Assembly: GCA_020638095.1 (NCBI GenBank)
Contig: JACKJF010000003.1
Coordinates: 1,054,001-1,118,000 of the forward strand
Direction: 5' to 3'
DNA from: Hyphomicrobiaceae bacterium
Lineage (GTDB): Bacteria; Pseudomonadota; Alphaproteobacteria; Rhizobiales; Devosiaceae
Length of the DNA: 64,000 nt
The stretch's first letter is position 1; each line of letters begins with the position of its first letter. Under the pieces are notes generated by a model that saw nothing but the letters and a program-made list of their open reading frames with translations, did not search any database and was not told the origin of the DNA. The position numbers and the translations under genes are program-made. Below, one piece after another: positions 9,590 through 18,356 of this stretch.

Positions 9590-10929
9590 CTCGCGGGGAA
9601 GAGTTGCGGGATTTTCCGCCTCACCCCGATGAAGAAGACCAGCCCGCGCGTGATGAACCAAAGGTGTAGCGCGGCCCAAAGCCCGAAGATGCCGAAGAGG
9701 GGCTGAAGAATCGCCGCCAGAAGCAGAAACACGACCAAGGCGATCACCATGCCGTTTCGCATCATCGTGTTGAGGGTCGCACCAACCGTGATCCCGTCCA
9801 TGACAAAGGGCATCACGCCGGTCAGTGCCGTCAAGGCGGCAACCGGAACATAAATCCGCGCATGCTGGCGGACCTCGTCGGCCGTCGTCATGAGATCGAT
9901 CAGCCACGGGCCGGCGGTGAGCCAGAAGAGGAAAAGCACGGCCGAAATGGCATAGCCCCAGAAATGGGTCAGCTTCATCGCTCGTACGAAGGCCGGCCTG
10001 TAGTTCGCCCCGATCGCCTTTCCCGAAATCTGCTCGGCCGCCTGCGCCTGACCGTCTAGCAAGTAGGAGGTGATCATCAGGAAGTTGAGAACGATCGCGT
10101 TCGACGTCAGTTCGAGCGTGCCCATGCGGGCGGTCTGCGCCGTAAAGACGGCAAAGGCGGACATGAGAGCGATCGACCGGATCATCAGATCGCGACTGAG
10201 CGACAGCATGCGCCGGATTCCCGCCAGATCGAGCAGCACATGATTGGGAACCCGTTCATAGATCGCGGCAAAACCACCGAACCGGCTCACAACGAGCCAT
10301 AGTCCAAGCCCGGCGGCAATTGCCTGCGCAATGACAGTCCCGAGTGCCGCACCGCCCACCCCCCAGCCAAGACCGAACACGAACAGGGTCGACAGCGCCA
10401 TGTTGCCCGCATGCACGACCACCTGAAGCAGCAGACCCGTTGTTGCTTCGGCCCTGCCGTAAAACCATCCGAGCAGGGCGAAATTGACGAGCACCATCGG
10501 CGCCGACCAGATACGGATGCCGAAATAGGCCTCAAAGGCCGGAATGACGTCAGGCTCGGGTGCGATGAGCGTCAGGCTCAGCCAGTTGATCAGTGGCGCG
10601 AGCACGATCGTCAGGAGTCCGAGGCCGGTCCCGAACACCAGCGCCCGCACCACATGCGTGAGGGCGCGGTTATCGTCACGGGCGCCAACCGCCTGGGCCA
10701 CGAGGCCAGCCGTGCCGAGCCGGATGAAGAAGGTGATCGAAAACAGGAAGTCGAAGACGAGCACGCCGATAACCAGGCCGCCGAGAAGCGACGCGTCACC
10801 CAGCCGCCCCACAAGCGTCAGATCGACCAGCCCCGCCAGCGGTTCGGTGACGAAGGCGAATGTCGCCGGCAGGGCGATGGACCACACGTCGCGATGCGTG
10901 ACCTCAAACGGGTAGACCGGCGCACTCAT
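9586..10929 (-). CDS. MATE family efflux transporter
   Basis: A 447-residue inner-membrane exporter with about 12 transmembrane helices in two homologous halves. The first half starts DVWSIALPATFAFVTEPLAGLVDLTLVGRLGDASLLGG, typical of MATE/DinF-type drug:Na+ or H+ antiporters. Closest in style to the DinF branch. The substrate is unknown. The SDR gene lies 12 bp upstream on the same strand and may be cotranscribed. Confidence 0.9.
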   Translation of the reverse strand: MSAPVYPFEVTHRDVWSIALPATFAFVTEPLAGLVDLTLVGRLGDASLLGGLVIGVLVFDFLFSITFFIRLGTAGLVAQAVGARDDNRALTHVVRALVFGTGLGLLTIVLAPLINWLSLTLIAPEPDVIPAFEAYFGIRIWSAPMVLVNFALLGWFYGRAEATTGLLLQVVVHAGNMALSTLFVFGLGWGVGGAALGTVIAQAIAAGLGLWLVVSRFGGFAAIYERVPNHVLLDLAGIRRMLSLSRDLMIRSIALMSAFAVFTAQTARMGTLELTSNAIVLNFLMITSYLLDGQAQAAEQISGKAIGANYRPAFVRAMKLTHFWGYAISAVLFLFWLTAGPWLIDLMTTADEVRQHARIYVPVAALTALTGVMPFVMDGITVGATLNTMMRNGMVIALVVFLLLAAILQPLFGIFGLWAALHLWFITRGLVFFIGVRRKIPQLFPAS

Positions 10930-10941
10930 GGCAGGGGCTGG

Positions 10942-11700
10942 CTACTTTCGGAGGATCTTGGGGATGGCCGGTACCTGGCAGACGGGCATGATCTCGATCG
11001 AATTGATGTTGATATGATCCGGCCGGTTGGCAAGCCACCAGACGGTTTCGGCAATGTCCTCGGGAAGGATCGGCTCGGCCCCATCGTAGAACGTCTCGTT
11101 AAGCGCGTAGTCGCCATAGGTGCGAACCGCGGTGAATTCGGTCTTGGCCATGCCCGGCTCGAGCGAGGTCACGCGAATGTCCGAACCTTCGAGGTCGCAG
11201 CGCAGTTCGTAGGAAAACTGGCGCACAAAGGCTTTGGACGCGCCGTAGACATTGCCGCCGGGATAGGCGAACCGCCCGGCAATCGACCCGACATTGACGA
11301 TCGAAGCGCCACGGCCTGCCGCCTTGAGGAGCGGCAGGACCTCGTGGGTCACATGCAGGACCCCCATGATGTTGGTCTCGACCATCACCCGCCAGTCTTC
11401 GAGCCGGATATCCGGCCAGGGCTTGGTGCCGAGGGCCAGACCGCTGTTGTTGAACAGGCATTTGACGGGCCGGAAGCCCTCCGGAATGTCTGCGACACCT
11501 TTCGCGATCTCTTCCGGCTTGGTCACATCCATTTCGATGACGTGAACGCGCTCCGCTCCATATTGCGCCTGAAGCGCCTCAAGCCGGTCGGTCCGCCGCC
11601 CGGTCGCTATCACCTTCCAGCCGTTCTGGGCAAACCTGTCGGCGGTCGCGCGCCCGAAACCGGATGTTGCGCCGGTGATCAGAATGACCGGATCAGCCAT
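10942..11700 (-). CDS. SDR family oxidoreductase (YdfG-like)
   Basis: A 252-residue Rossmann enzyme. It shows TGATSGFG (nucleotide-binding glycines, residues 9-16), ATGRR (an arginine pair favouring NADP), a NNSG variant of the NNAG motif, the catalytic serine in VNVGSIAGR and YGASK. The ending VCQVPAIPKILRK and LEPGMAKTEF resemble YdfG/3-hydroxy acid (serine) dehydrogenases that reduce malonic semialdehyde. The substrate is inferred from family only. Confidence 0.85.
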   Translation of the reverse strand: MADPVILITGATSGFGRATADRFAQNGWKVIATGRRTDRLEALQAQYGAERVHVIEMDVTKPEEIAKGVADIPEGFRPVKCLFNNSGLALGTKPWPDIRLEDWRVMVETNIMGVLHVTHEVLPLLKAAGRGASIVNVGSIAGRFAYPGGNVYGASKAFVRQFSYELRCDLEGSDIRVTSLEPGMAKTEFTAVRTYGDYALNETFYDGAEPILPEDIAETVWWLANRPDHININSIEIMPVCQVPAIPKILRK

Positions 11701-11721
11701 GCCGTCTCTCCTTGATTGTCG

Positions 11722-12420
11722 TCAGGTCGCGTCGCTGACGCGATAGATCTGGTCCGCCCGGACCTTGGATTGGTCCACAAGGTCATAGTTGCTGAGATCG
11801 ACCCTGTCGACATGGGCAATGTTGCGTTCTTCGGAAAAAAGCCCGTGCTCGGCATGCCGCTTCAAAAGTCGCGCCCGCACCGTTTCGCGATCGACATCGA
11901 GAAAGAAACTGCGGTCGAGCAGCGGTCGCACCCCTGCCCAGCGCGGCTCGTCGAGCAGAAGATAATTGCCCTCCACGACGACGATCGGCACGCTGGCGCC
12001 AATTACCGGACCCTCGGGCACCACGTCCTCTATCTTGCGCGAGTAGGTCGGCACCCTCACATCGGATCCGGCATCGCGGACTTCGGCAAGAAGCGCCGTG
12101 AATCCTTCTGCGTCGAACGTGTCCGGCGCGCCCTTTTGTTCTACTTCGCCACTGGCAACGAGATCGGCATGGCGGCGGTGAAATCCGTCCATCGGCATGG
12201 TCACGGCACAACCCGGCACCATCTCGTTGAGCATGCCGGTCACCGCCTTGGCCATGGTCGATTTTCCCGATCCGGGGCCGCCGACGATACCGATCAAAAC
12301 CCGCCGGCCCTTTTCGTTCGCAAGGCGCAAGGCCTGCTCGGTGATAGCGACCAGAACCTCCTCGGCCGGAAGGTCGAGAATGGACAGTCGATCATCCTGT
12401 TGATCCAAACTGGCGCTCAT
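11722..12420 (-). CDS. Nucleoside/nucleotide kinase-like P-loop protein (YggC-like)
   Basis: A 232-residue kinase with GIVGGPGSGKST (Walker A), MDGFHRRHADL (the substrate-side acidic site of uridine/pantothenate kinase relatives), VVVEGNYLLLDEPRW and a lid arginine segment RETVRARLLKRH. It belongs to the uridine kinase/PanK/phosphoribulokinase superfamily; relatives include YggC and the kinase of rhizobial fructose operons. The phosphorylated substrate is not known. It lies 21 bp upstream of the SDR gene on the same strand. Confidence 0.8.
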   Translation of the reverse strand: MSASLDQQDDRLSILDLPAEEVLVAITEQALRLANEKGRRVLIGIVGGPGSGKSTMAKAVTGMLNEMVPGCAVTMPMDGFHRRHADLVASGEVEQKGAPDTFDAEGFTALLAEVRDAGSDVRVPTYSRKIEDVVPEGPVIGASVPIVVVEGNYLLLDEPRWAGVRPLLDRSFFLDVDRETVRARLLKRHAEHGLFSEERNIAHVDRVDLSNYDLVDQSKVRADQIYRVSDAT

Positions 12421-12480
12421 GGCTCACTGGAGGCGAATCGCATCCGTCTAAACTGAACGCAAAGGTCGCGGCGGACAAGT

Positions 12481-14994
12481 TTGCCACGTCCTGTTCTTCA
12501 ACGGGGACCCCTTTTGCCCGACCTTCCGCCGCAGATTGCCGAGTGGTTCGACCGGAAGGGCTGGGCGCCCCGCCCGCACCAGACGGAGATGTACGGCATC
12601 GCCCGGTCGGGAAAGTCGGCATTGCTCATCGCCCCGACTGGCGCCGGCAAGACGCTTGCGGGCTTTCTGCCGAGCCTCGCCGAAATGATCGAAGCGCCGC
12701 AGCCGGGCATCCACACGCTTTACATTTCGCCGCTCAAGGCATTGTCCGTCGACGTCGCGCGCAACCTGATGACCCCGATCGGTGAGATGGGTCTTGGCAT
12801 CCGCGTCGAGACCCGCACCGGCGACACGCCTGTGCACAAACGCCAGCGCCAGCGCTACGACCCGCCGAACTTCCTGCTGACGACGCCCGAACAGATCGCG
12901 CTCCTGACCTCGCACCCCGACGCCGACCGCACCTTTTCGGGCCTCAGGCGCATCGTGCTCGACGAATTGCATGCGCTCGTGACCTCTAAGCGCGGCGAGC
13001 TTCTGTCGCTTGGCATTGCACGGCTGGCAAAACTCAGCCCCGGAATTTCCATCACTGCGCTCAGCGCTACCGTCGCCCAGCCGGAAACCCTGCGCGACTG
13101 GGTTGCAGCGCCCGTTGCCCCGCAGGCGGCGGAATTGGTGATGATGAAGGGCGGGGCGGCGCCCGAGGTCGATATTCTTAAATCCACCGAACGCGTGCCA
13201 TGGGCCGGCCACTCGGCGACCTATGCCTTTCCCGAGCTATACGAGACCATCAAGCAGAACGGCACGTCGCTTCTTTTCGTCAACACCCGCTCGCAGGCGG
13301 AAATGCTGTTCCAGGGCCTTTGGGAGATCAATTCGGACAACCTTCCGATAGCGCTTCACCACGGATCGCTCGATGTCGAACAGCGCCGCAAGGTCGAAAG
13401 CGCCATGGCCGCAGGCAAGCTGCGGGCGGTCGTCTGCACTTCGACGCTCGATCTCGGTATCGACTGGGGCGACGTCGATCTCGTCATCCAGGTCGGCGCG
13501 CCCAAGGGCTCCTCGCGCATGCTGCAGCGCATTGGCCGCGCCAATCACCGGCTCGATGAACCCTCGCGCGCGCTCATGGTGCCCTCGAACCGCTTCGAGG
13601 TACTCGAATGCGAGGCGGCAATCGAGGCCATCGCCGACGGCGCGCAGGATAGCGAGGAACCTGTTTCCGGCGGACTCGACGTCCTGGCCCAGCATGTACT
13701 GGGCATGGCCTGTTCGGCACCGTTCCGCGCCGACGATCTCTACGACGAAATCCGCCACGCCTGGCCCTATCGCAACCTTTCCCGCGATCTTTTTGATCGC
13801 GTCGTCCAGTTCGTTGCCAATGGTGGCTACGCCCTGCGCGCCTATGAGCGCTTCGCCCGCCTGCGCCTCACCCCCGATGGCACCTGGCGCGTCGCCAATC
13901 CGCGCGTTGCCCAGCAGTACCGGCTCAATATCGGCACGATCATCGAGGAGCCGATGGTCAAGGTGCGCCTCGTGCGGGCGCGCGGCCAGAAACAGGGCGC
14001 AACCACCGGTCCCATCGGCCGCGGCGGGCGGCTGCTCGGCGAAATGGAGGAATATTTCTTCAACCAGCTGACCCCGGGCGACACGTTTCTGTTCGGCGGC
14101 GAAGTGGTCGCCTTCGAAATGATCCGCGAGAACGAGGCCTATGTGTCGCGCGCCTTCGCGCCCAACCCCAAGATTCCGTCATTCATGGGCGGCAAGTTTC
14201 CGCTTTCCACTTATCTCGCCGAACGTGTGCGCACGATGATTTCTTCGCCCGACAACTGGGCGCATCTGCCCGATCAGGTTCGCGACTGGCTGAGCCTTCA
14301 GCGCGATGTTTCAGTCTTGCCAAGGCGCGATGAGCTTCTCGTCGAAACCTTTCCGCACGAGGCGAGCAATTTTCTGGTCTGCTATCCGTTTGAGGGGCGG
14401 CTGGCCCACCAGACCATGGGCATGCTTTTGACCAAGCGCCTCGAGCGCGCCCGGGCCAGGCCGGTGGGTTTCGTCGCGTCGGAATATTCTCTAGCGATAT
14501 GGGGGCTCGGCGACATTTCCGCGATGATCCGGTTGGGACGCCTGTCGCTAGACGAGCTTTTTGCACCCGACATGCTCGGCGACGATCTTGAGGAATGGCT
14601 CAATGAGTCGAGCCTCATGCGCCGGACCTTCCGCAACTGCGCCATGATCGCCGGACTGATCGAGCGCCGCCATCCGGGCAAGGAAAAGACCGGGCGCCAG
14701 CTTACCATGAGTTCCGATCTCATTTTCGACGTCCTCAACCAGCACGAACCCGACCATATTCTCATCCAGGCGACCCGCGCCGACGCCGCCCGCGGTCTGC
14801 TCGATATCCGCCGCCTGAGCGATTGCCTTGACCGCATATCCCAACACATTATCCATAAGCCGTTGGATCGAATCTCACCGCTGGCCGTGCCGGCCATGGT
14901 CGAGATCGGCAAGGTCCAGATTTTCGGCGAGGCGCGCGAAAGCGCCATGGCTGAGGCGGCGGAAGAGCTGATGCGCGAGGCAGCGGGAGCGTGA
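12481..14994 (+). CDS. Ligase-associated DNA damage response DEXH helicase (Lhr-like)
   Basis: An 837-residue SF2 ATPase related to Lhr-Core, expected to unwind nucleic acid in DNA repair. Visible are APTGAGKT (Walker A), YISPLKAL (Ia), TTPEQIALL, DELH (Walker B), SATVAQ (III), LLFVNTRSQAE (IV), STLDLGIDWGDVDLVIQVGAP and the arginine finger QRIGRANHR (VI), then the winged-helix and DUF4439-like C-terminal part. The annotated TTG start lacks strong support; the next in-frame TTG is only a few residues on. The pdeM gene two positions downstream belongs to the same conserved repair cluster, though the ligase and exonuclease partners are not seen. Confidence 0.9.
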   Translation: MPRPVLQRGPLLPDLPPQIAEWFDRKGWAPRPHQTEMYGIARSGKSALLIAPTGAGKTLAGFLPSLAEMIEAPQPGIHTLYISPLKALSVDVARNLMTPIGEMGLGIRVETRTGDTPVHKRQRQRYDPPNFLLTTPEQIALLTSHPDADRTFSGLRRIVLDELHALVTSKRGELLSLGIARLAKLSPGISITALSATVAQPETLRDWVAAPVAPQAAELVMMKGGAAPEVDILKSTERVPWAGHSATYAFPELYETIKQNGTSLLFVNTRSQAEMLFQGLWEINSDNLPIALHHGSLDVEQRRKVESAMAAGKLRAVVCTSTLDLGIDWGDVDLVIQVGAPKGSSRMLQRIGRANHRLDEPSRALMVPSNRFEVLECEAAIEAIADGAQDSEEPVSGGLDVLAQHVLGMACSAPFRADDLYDEIRHAWPYRNLSRDLFDRVVQFVANGGYALRAYERFARLRLTPDGTWRVANPRVAQQYRLNIGTIIEEPMVKVRLVRARGQKQGATTGPIGRGGRLLGEMEEYFFNQLTPGDTFLFGGEVVAFEMIRENEAYVSRAFAPNPKIPSFMGGKFPLSTYLAERVRTMISSPDNWAHLPDQVRDWLSLQRDVSVLPRRDELLVETFPHEASNFLVCYPFEGRLAHQTMGMLLTKRLERARARPVGFVASEYSLAIWGLGDISAMIRLGRLSLDELFAPDMLGDDLEEWLNESSLMRRTFRNCAMIAGLIERRHPGKEKTGRQLTMSSDLIFDVLNQHEPDHILIQATRADAARGLLDIRRLSDCLDRISQHIIHKPLDRISPLAVPAMVEIGKVQIFGEARESAMAEAAEELMREAAGA

Positions 14995-15437
14995 CCGATA
15001 TCCGGCCCATGCGGGCAGACGAGACCGAAATCTGGGCCGGCCTCAGGTCTGAGCTCTGGCCTGATTGCGGGCCGGACGACAATGAAGAGGACATTGCCGC
15101 CTACCGGGCGGGAGGTCCGGTCAGGGTCGTGTTTCTGGCCTTTGCGGGCCAGACTGCCATCGGCTTTGCCGAAGTCTCCGAACGCAGCGTTGTCAATTCA
15201 TGCGGCAACGACCCGGCTGCCTTTCTCGAAGGGTGGTACGTCGCGCCCGGATATCGCGGGCAGGGTATCGGCGCTGCTCTGGTCAAGGCGGCGGCGGATT
15301 GGGCCCGCCAACAGGGCTACGCCTTTCTCGGCTCCGATGCGGAACTGGAGAATTTGGCGAGTCATCGCGCGCATCTCCAACTTGGATTCGAGGAGACCGG
15401 GCGCATCTTCACCTTTCGCATGGACCTCGGCAAATGA
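14991..15437 (+). CDS. GNAT acetyltransferase, AAC(6')-I-like
   Basis: A 148-residue GNAT protein starting with GTG and overlapping the helicase stop (GTGA). It shows IRPMRADETEIWAGLRSELWPD at the start, FLEGWYVAPGYRGQGIGAALVKAA (the acetyl-CoA pyrophosphate loop, RGQGIGAAL) and GSDAELENLASHRAHLQLGFEETGRIFTFR at the end. This order and the VNSCGNDPAAFLEG segment match aminoglycoside 6'-N-acetyltransferases of the AAC(6')-Ia group. Whether it acts on aminoglycosides or another amine is not shown. It is sandwiched, with overlaps on both sides, between two repair genes. Confidence 0.8.
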   Translation: MTDIRPMRADETEIWAGLRSELWPDCGPDDNEEDIAAYRAGGPVRVVFLAFAGQTAIGFAEVSERSVVNSCGNDPAAFLEGWYVAPGYRGQGIGAALVKAAADWARQQGYAFLGSDAELENLASHRAHLQLGFEETGRIFTFRMDLGK

Positions 15438-16147
15438 CGGCGCAGGGCGTGGCGAAAGTCGACGATCGGCGCGAGGCGGTGACCCTGACATTCGCGGACC
15501 AGCTATTCGTGCCCTTGCCCTCCGGCGCGCTCTACTGGCCTGACGAACAAACCCTTCTTGTCGCCGACCTTCACCTCGAAAAGATGTCGTCTTTCGTTGC
15601 GCGCGGTCTATTCCTGCCGCCCTATGATTCCTACGCCACGCTTCGTCTGGTTGGGCGCGACGTCGAAGCGACTGGCGCAAAAAGACTGATCTCGCTGGGC
15701 GATTCTTTTCACCGCGACACCGGAACCGGAACTCTGCCGCCCGATGCGCGCGCCTTGCTCGATCGGCTGACGAAGGATGTCGAATGGGTCTGGATCGCCG
15801 GCAATCATGATCCCGCACCGCACGACCTTGGCGGCCGATGCTGTGGCGGTCTCAGCATTCGGGATATCACCCTTACGCACGAGCCCGCGGCCGTCCACGA
15901 TCGGGTGATCGCTGGTCATCTTCATCCGGCAGCACGGGTCTATATCAACGGCCGCTCGACCCGCAGACCCTGTTTTGCCGCTGATGATCGGCTGTTGCTG
16001 ATGCCGGCCTACGGCGTTTCGACCGGCAGCATCAATATCTTGAGCGACCCGTTCACCGGGCTTTTGAACCGCGCGGCGCTGCGCGTCATGATGCTCGGCC
16101 GCGATGCGGTTTACCCGGTCAGCGTCCGTCGCCTGGTGCGGGGCTAG
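15434..16147 (+). CDS. pdeM: Ligase-associated DNA damage response endonuclease PdeM
   Basis: A 237-residue calcineurin-fold metallophosphatase. Metal ligands are visible in VADLHLEK, LGDSFHR, WIAGNHDPAPHD, LTHEP and IAGHLHPAARV, the five-motif order of the family. PdeM members travel with the Lhr-like helicase and an ATP-dependent ligase in a predicted bacterial repair system. The ATG at 15434 overlaps the GNAT stop (ATGA), so helicase, GNAT and PdeM form one tightly coupled operon. Confidence 0.9.
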   Translation: MTAQGVAKVDDRREAVTLTFADQLFVPLPSGALYWPDEQTLLVADLHLEKMSSFVARGLFLPPYDSYATLRLVGRDVEATGAKRLISLGDSFHRDTGTGTLPPDARALLDRLTKDVEWVWIAGNHDPAPHDLGGRCCGGLSIRDITLTHEPAAVHDRVIAGHLHPAARVYINGRSTRRPCFAADDRLLLMPAYGVSTGSINILSDPFTGLLNRAALRVMMLGRDAVYPVSVRRLVRG

Positions 16148-16164
16148 GGCGCGCCAAACGCCGG

Positions 16165-16587
16165 TCACCCAAACAGGATAACGACAATCAGTGTCGCGAC
16201 GATCAGTCCAGTGCCGAACAGCCGCGCCTGAACGTAACGGTCGGGCACAACTCCGGCGTAACCGCCCCAGGCGTCGATTGCGCCCTGTGCCGCGAAGCCG
16301 GCAATGAGCAGGCCGAGACGAGCGTCACCCGAAACGAGCATGGCAAGAATGCCGATCAAGGGTACGAAAACGACGAGCTTCTGGTGCCAGTTGAGCGCGT
16401 TGAACCGGCCATAATGCATGCCGAAACGCGTGCCCGCGGCCAGGTAAAGCAGTGCCACGCCGTAGTTGAAGGAAAAGTCGTCGGCCCCCGTACCTCCGCT
16501 CACACCCCAGAGCGCGGCGATGCCGAGCGGCAGCCATGCTGCCACGTGCAGGAGGAAGAGATCGCGCAAGGAAAAACGGGCAGCCAT
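16165..16587 (-). CDS. DUF3429-like small membrane protein
   Basis: 140 residues with four to five hydrophobic helices. It begins with a short basic cytoplasmic end (MAARFSLRDLF). The phrases FNYGVALLYLAAGTRFGMHYGRFN and LLIAGFAAQGAIDAWGGYAGVVPDRYVQAR resemble DUF3429/TspO-sized proteins of unknown role. Nothing catalytic is visible. It sits head-in behind the TIGR02186 gene (9 bp gap) and may be the end of that operon. Confidence 0.65.
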   Translation of the reverse strand: MAARFSLRDLFLLHVAAWLPLGIAALWGVSGGTGADDFSFNYGVALLYLAAGTRFGMHYGRFNALNWHQKLVVFVPLIGILAMLVSGDARLGLLIAGFAAQGAIDAWGGYAGVVPDRYVQARLFGTGLIVATLIVVILFG

Positions 16588-16596
16588 CCGGCCTGT

Positions 16597-17358
16597 TTAG
16601 CGCTTGAAAGCGACGCTGCCCAGCCATCCGGTGAAAAGCGCCAGAAGCACCGACGCGATGCCGTAGATCCAGGGGTTCTCGTGCGCGGCATTTTCAAGAA
16701 AGCGCTCGATCCCCGCAGTCCGGACATTGAACACGACTGGCTGGTCTTCGATCAGGTTGCCGTTGGCGAAGAGGAACGTCTTCACCAGATAAAGACCGCT
16801 CGGCACATTGGCCGGCATGTCGAGCTGGGTGGAATAGAAGGTCGGCGACAGGAAATGGACGGCGTGCTCGTCGACCCCCTCGAGACCTTTTTTCGAAAGG
16901 AGGCGCCGCAATTCACCGGAAAAATCGAACGCCCCATTCGCGGCGTTGGCCTCTGTTCCGAATACGCTTTCAAAACTGATCTGGTTGGCCGCGAGCGTTT
17001 CCGCCGACGCGATCTTGCCCAGCTCGTTGCTGGCCAGCACGTAAAAATAACTCGGCGTGTTGGCGAATCCTTCGGAGCCCGAATTGAGCCAGATACCCAG
17101 TTGCGGCGTCTTTTCGCGCACCGTGTGCGTCGCCGGCGGCCCCTTGACCACGATGACGATGTCGTAGGGGCCCTGGTTGCTGAGAGATGGATCGCCGACC
17201 GCCGGCTCCACATTGCCGAAGATGGTGAGCTTCTTGCCGGTGAAGTTGCTGTCGATCGAGATCGTCTGGTCCGAGAGCGCCGAGATGATGCGCTGCGGCA
17301 GTGCTGGGCCCGTCAGAAGCAGCCAGGCAATGGCCGTGGCCAGAACCACCCCGCGCAT
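16597..17358 (-). CDS. TIGR02186 family transmembrane protein
   Basis: A 253-residue exported protein. The cleavable or anchoring N-terminus is GVVLATAIAWLLLTGPALPQ; the periplasmic beta-rich body starts IISALSDQTISIDSNFTGKKLTIFGN, and one C-terminal helix (PWIYGIASVLLALFTGWLGSVAF) comes before a basic tail. This matches the alphaproteobacterial TIGR02186 family, which is nearly always beside a TauE/SafE permease, as here (1-bp overlap). The pair is thought to be a transporter with its periplasmic partner. The substrate is unproven, probably a sulfur compound. Confidence 0.85.
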   Translation of the reverse strand: MRGVVLATAIAWLLLTGPALPQRIISALSDQTISIDSNFTGKKLTIFGNVEPAVGDPSLSNQGPYDIVIVVKGPPATHTVREKTPQLGIWLNSGSEGFANTPSYFYVLASNELGKIASAETLAANQISFESVFGTEANAANGAFDFSGELRRLLSKKGLEGVDEHAVHFLSPTFYSTQLDMPANVPSGLYLVKTFLFANGNLIEDQPVVFNVRTAGIERFLENAAHENPWIYGIASVLLALFTGWLGSVAFKR

Positions 17359-18284
17359 CAGACCAGCCCCAGCTTGGTGATGAGCGTGAACGGATCGTTC
17401 GGCGCGACGACGAGCGAATAGGCAAAGCGTAACGCGACCGCCAGAACAATCAGGCCGAGCAGGGCGCGCAGCTGTTCGCCGCGAAGCTTCTGACCGGCCG
17501 CCGCGCCGAACTGCGCGCCCGCGACACTGCCGACCATCAGACAGAAGGCCAGCATGATGTCGACGTTCTGCGAATTAATCGCGTAAAGAAACGTGGTCGA
17601 GGCCATGATCGCCAGAACCTGCAGAAGGCTTGTTCCGATCACCACGTTGCCGGGCACGCGGAGAATGTAAACCAGCGCCGGCACCAGAATGAACCCGCCG
17701 CCAATGCCGAGCAGCGATCCGAGATAGCCGATCGCGAGCCCGATCCCCATCACCGGAATGACAGAGATATAGAGCTTCGATTTCTTGAAGCGCACGCGGA
17801 ACGGCAGCAACTGCACCCAGCTGTGCTGGCCGGGCAGATGAACCGGACGAACCACGCCCTTGCGCTGACGCAGGAGCGAGCGGACCGATTCCACGAGCAT
17901 CAGGCTGCCGACGCCGCCGAGAAAGAAGAAATAGGAAAGTGAAATGACGAGATCGAGCTGACCCGCGCTGTTGAGCGCGTTGAAGGTCGAAACACCCAGA
18001 AACGATCCAACCAGACCACCGCTGATCAGGAAGGCCGCAAGCTGGAAGTCGATGGCGCCGCGCCGGTAGTACGATTGTGCGCCAGAGGTTGAGGCCGCCA
18101 CGACCTGCGCCGTCACCGAGGCGACCGCGACCGAGGAGGGGATGCCGTTAAAAATGAGCAGCGGCGTGATCAGAAATCCGCCGCCGACGCCGAACAGTCC
18201 CGAAAGAAATCCCACAACTGCGCCCGTTCCGATCAGGAAGAACAGGTTCACGCTTAGTTCGGCGATCGGCAGGTATATCTGCAC
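17358..18284 (-). CDS. TauE/SafE family sulfite exporter-like permease
   Basis: A 308-residue inner-membrane protein with the two repeated family signatures GFLSGLFGVGGGFLITPLLIFNGIP and GYLGSLLGIGGGFILVPALVYILRVP, one per half, and about eight helices. TauE/SafE proteins move sulfite, sulfoacetate or related anions. It overlaps the TIGR02186 gene by one base and heads the minus-strand operon that may extend to 16165. Confidence 0.9.
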   Translation of the reverse strand: MQIYLPIAELSVNLFFLIGTGAVVGFLSGLFGVGGGFLITPLLIFNGIPSSVAVASVTAQVVAASTSGAQSYYRRGAIDFQLAAFLISGGLVGSFLGVSTFNALNSAGQLDLVISLSYFFFLGGVGSLMLVESVRSLLRQRKGVVRPVHLPGQHSWVQLLPFRVRFKKSKLYISVIPVMGIGLAIGYLGSLLGIGGGFILVPALVYILRVPGNVVIGTSLLQVLAIMASTTFLYAINSQNVDIMLAFCLMVGSVAGAQFGAAAGQKLRGEQLRALLGLIVLAVALRFAYSLVVAPNDPFTLITKLGLV

Positions 18285-18356
18285 GTTTGCGGTCCCGGCT
18301 CGGCGTCCTCACGCCGTAAACAAATACCGCGCGGGGAATATCTCCGCGCTGAGTGC

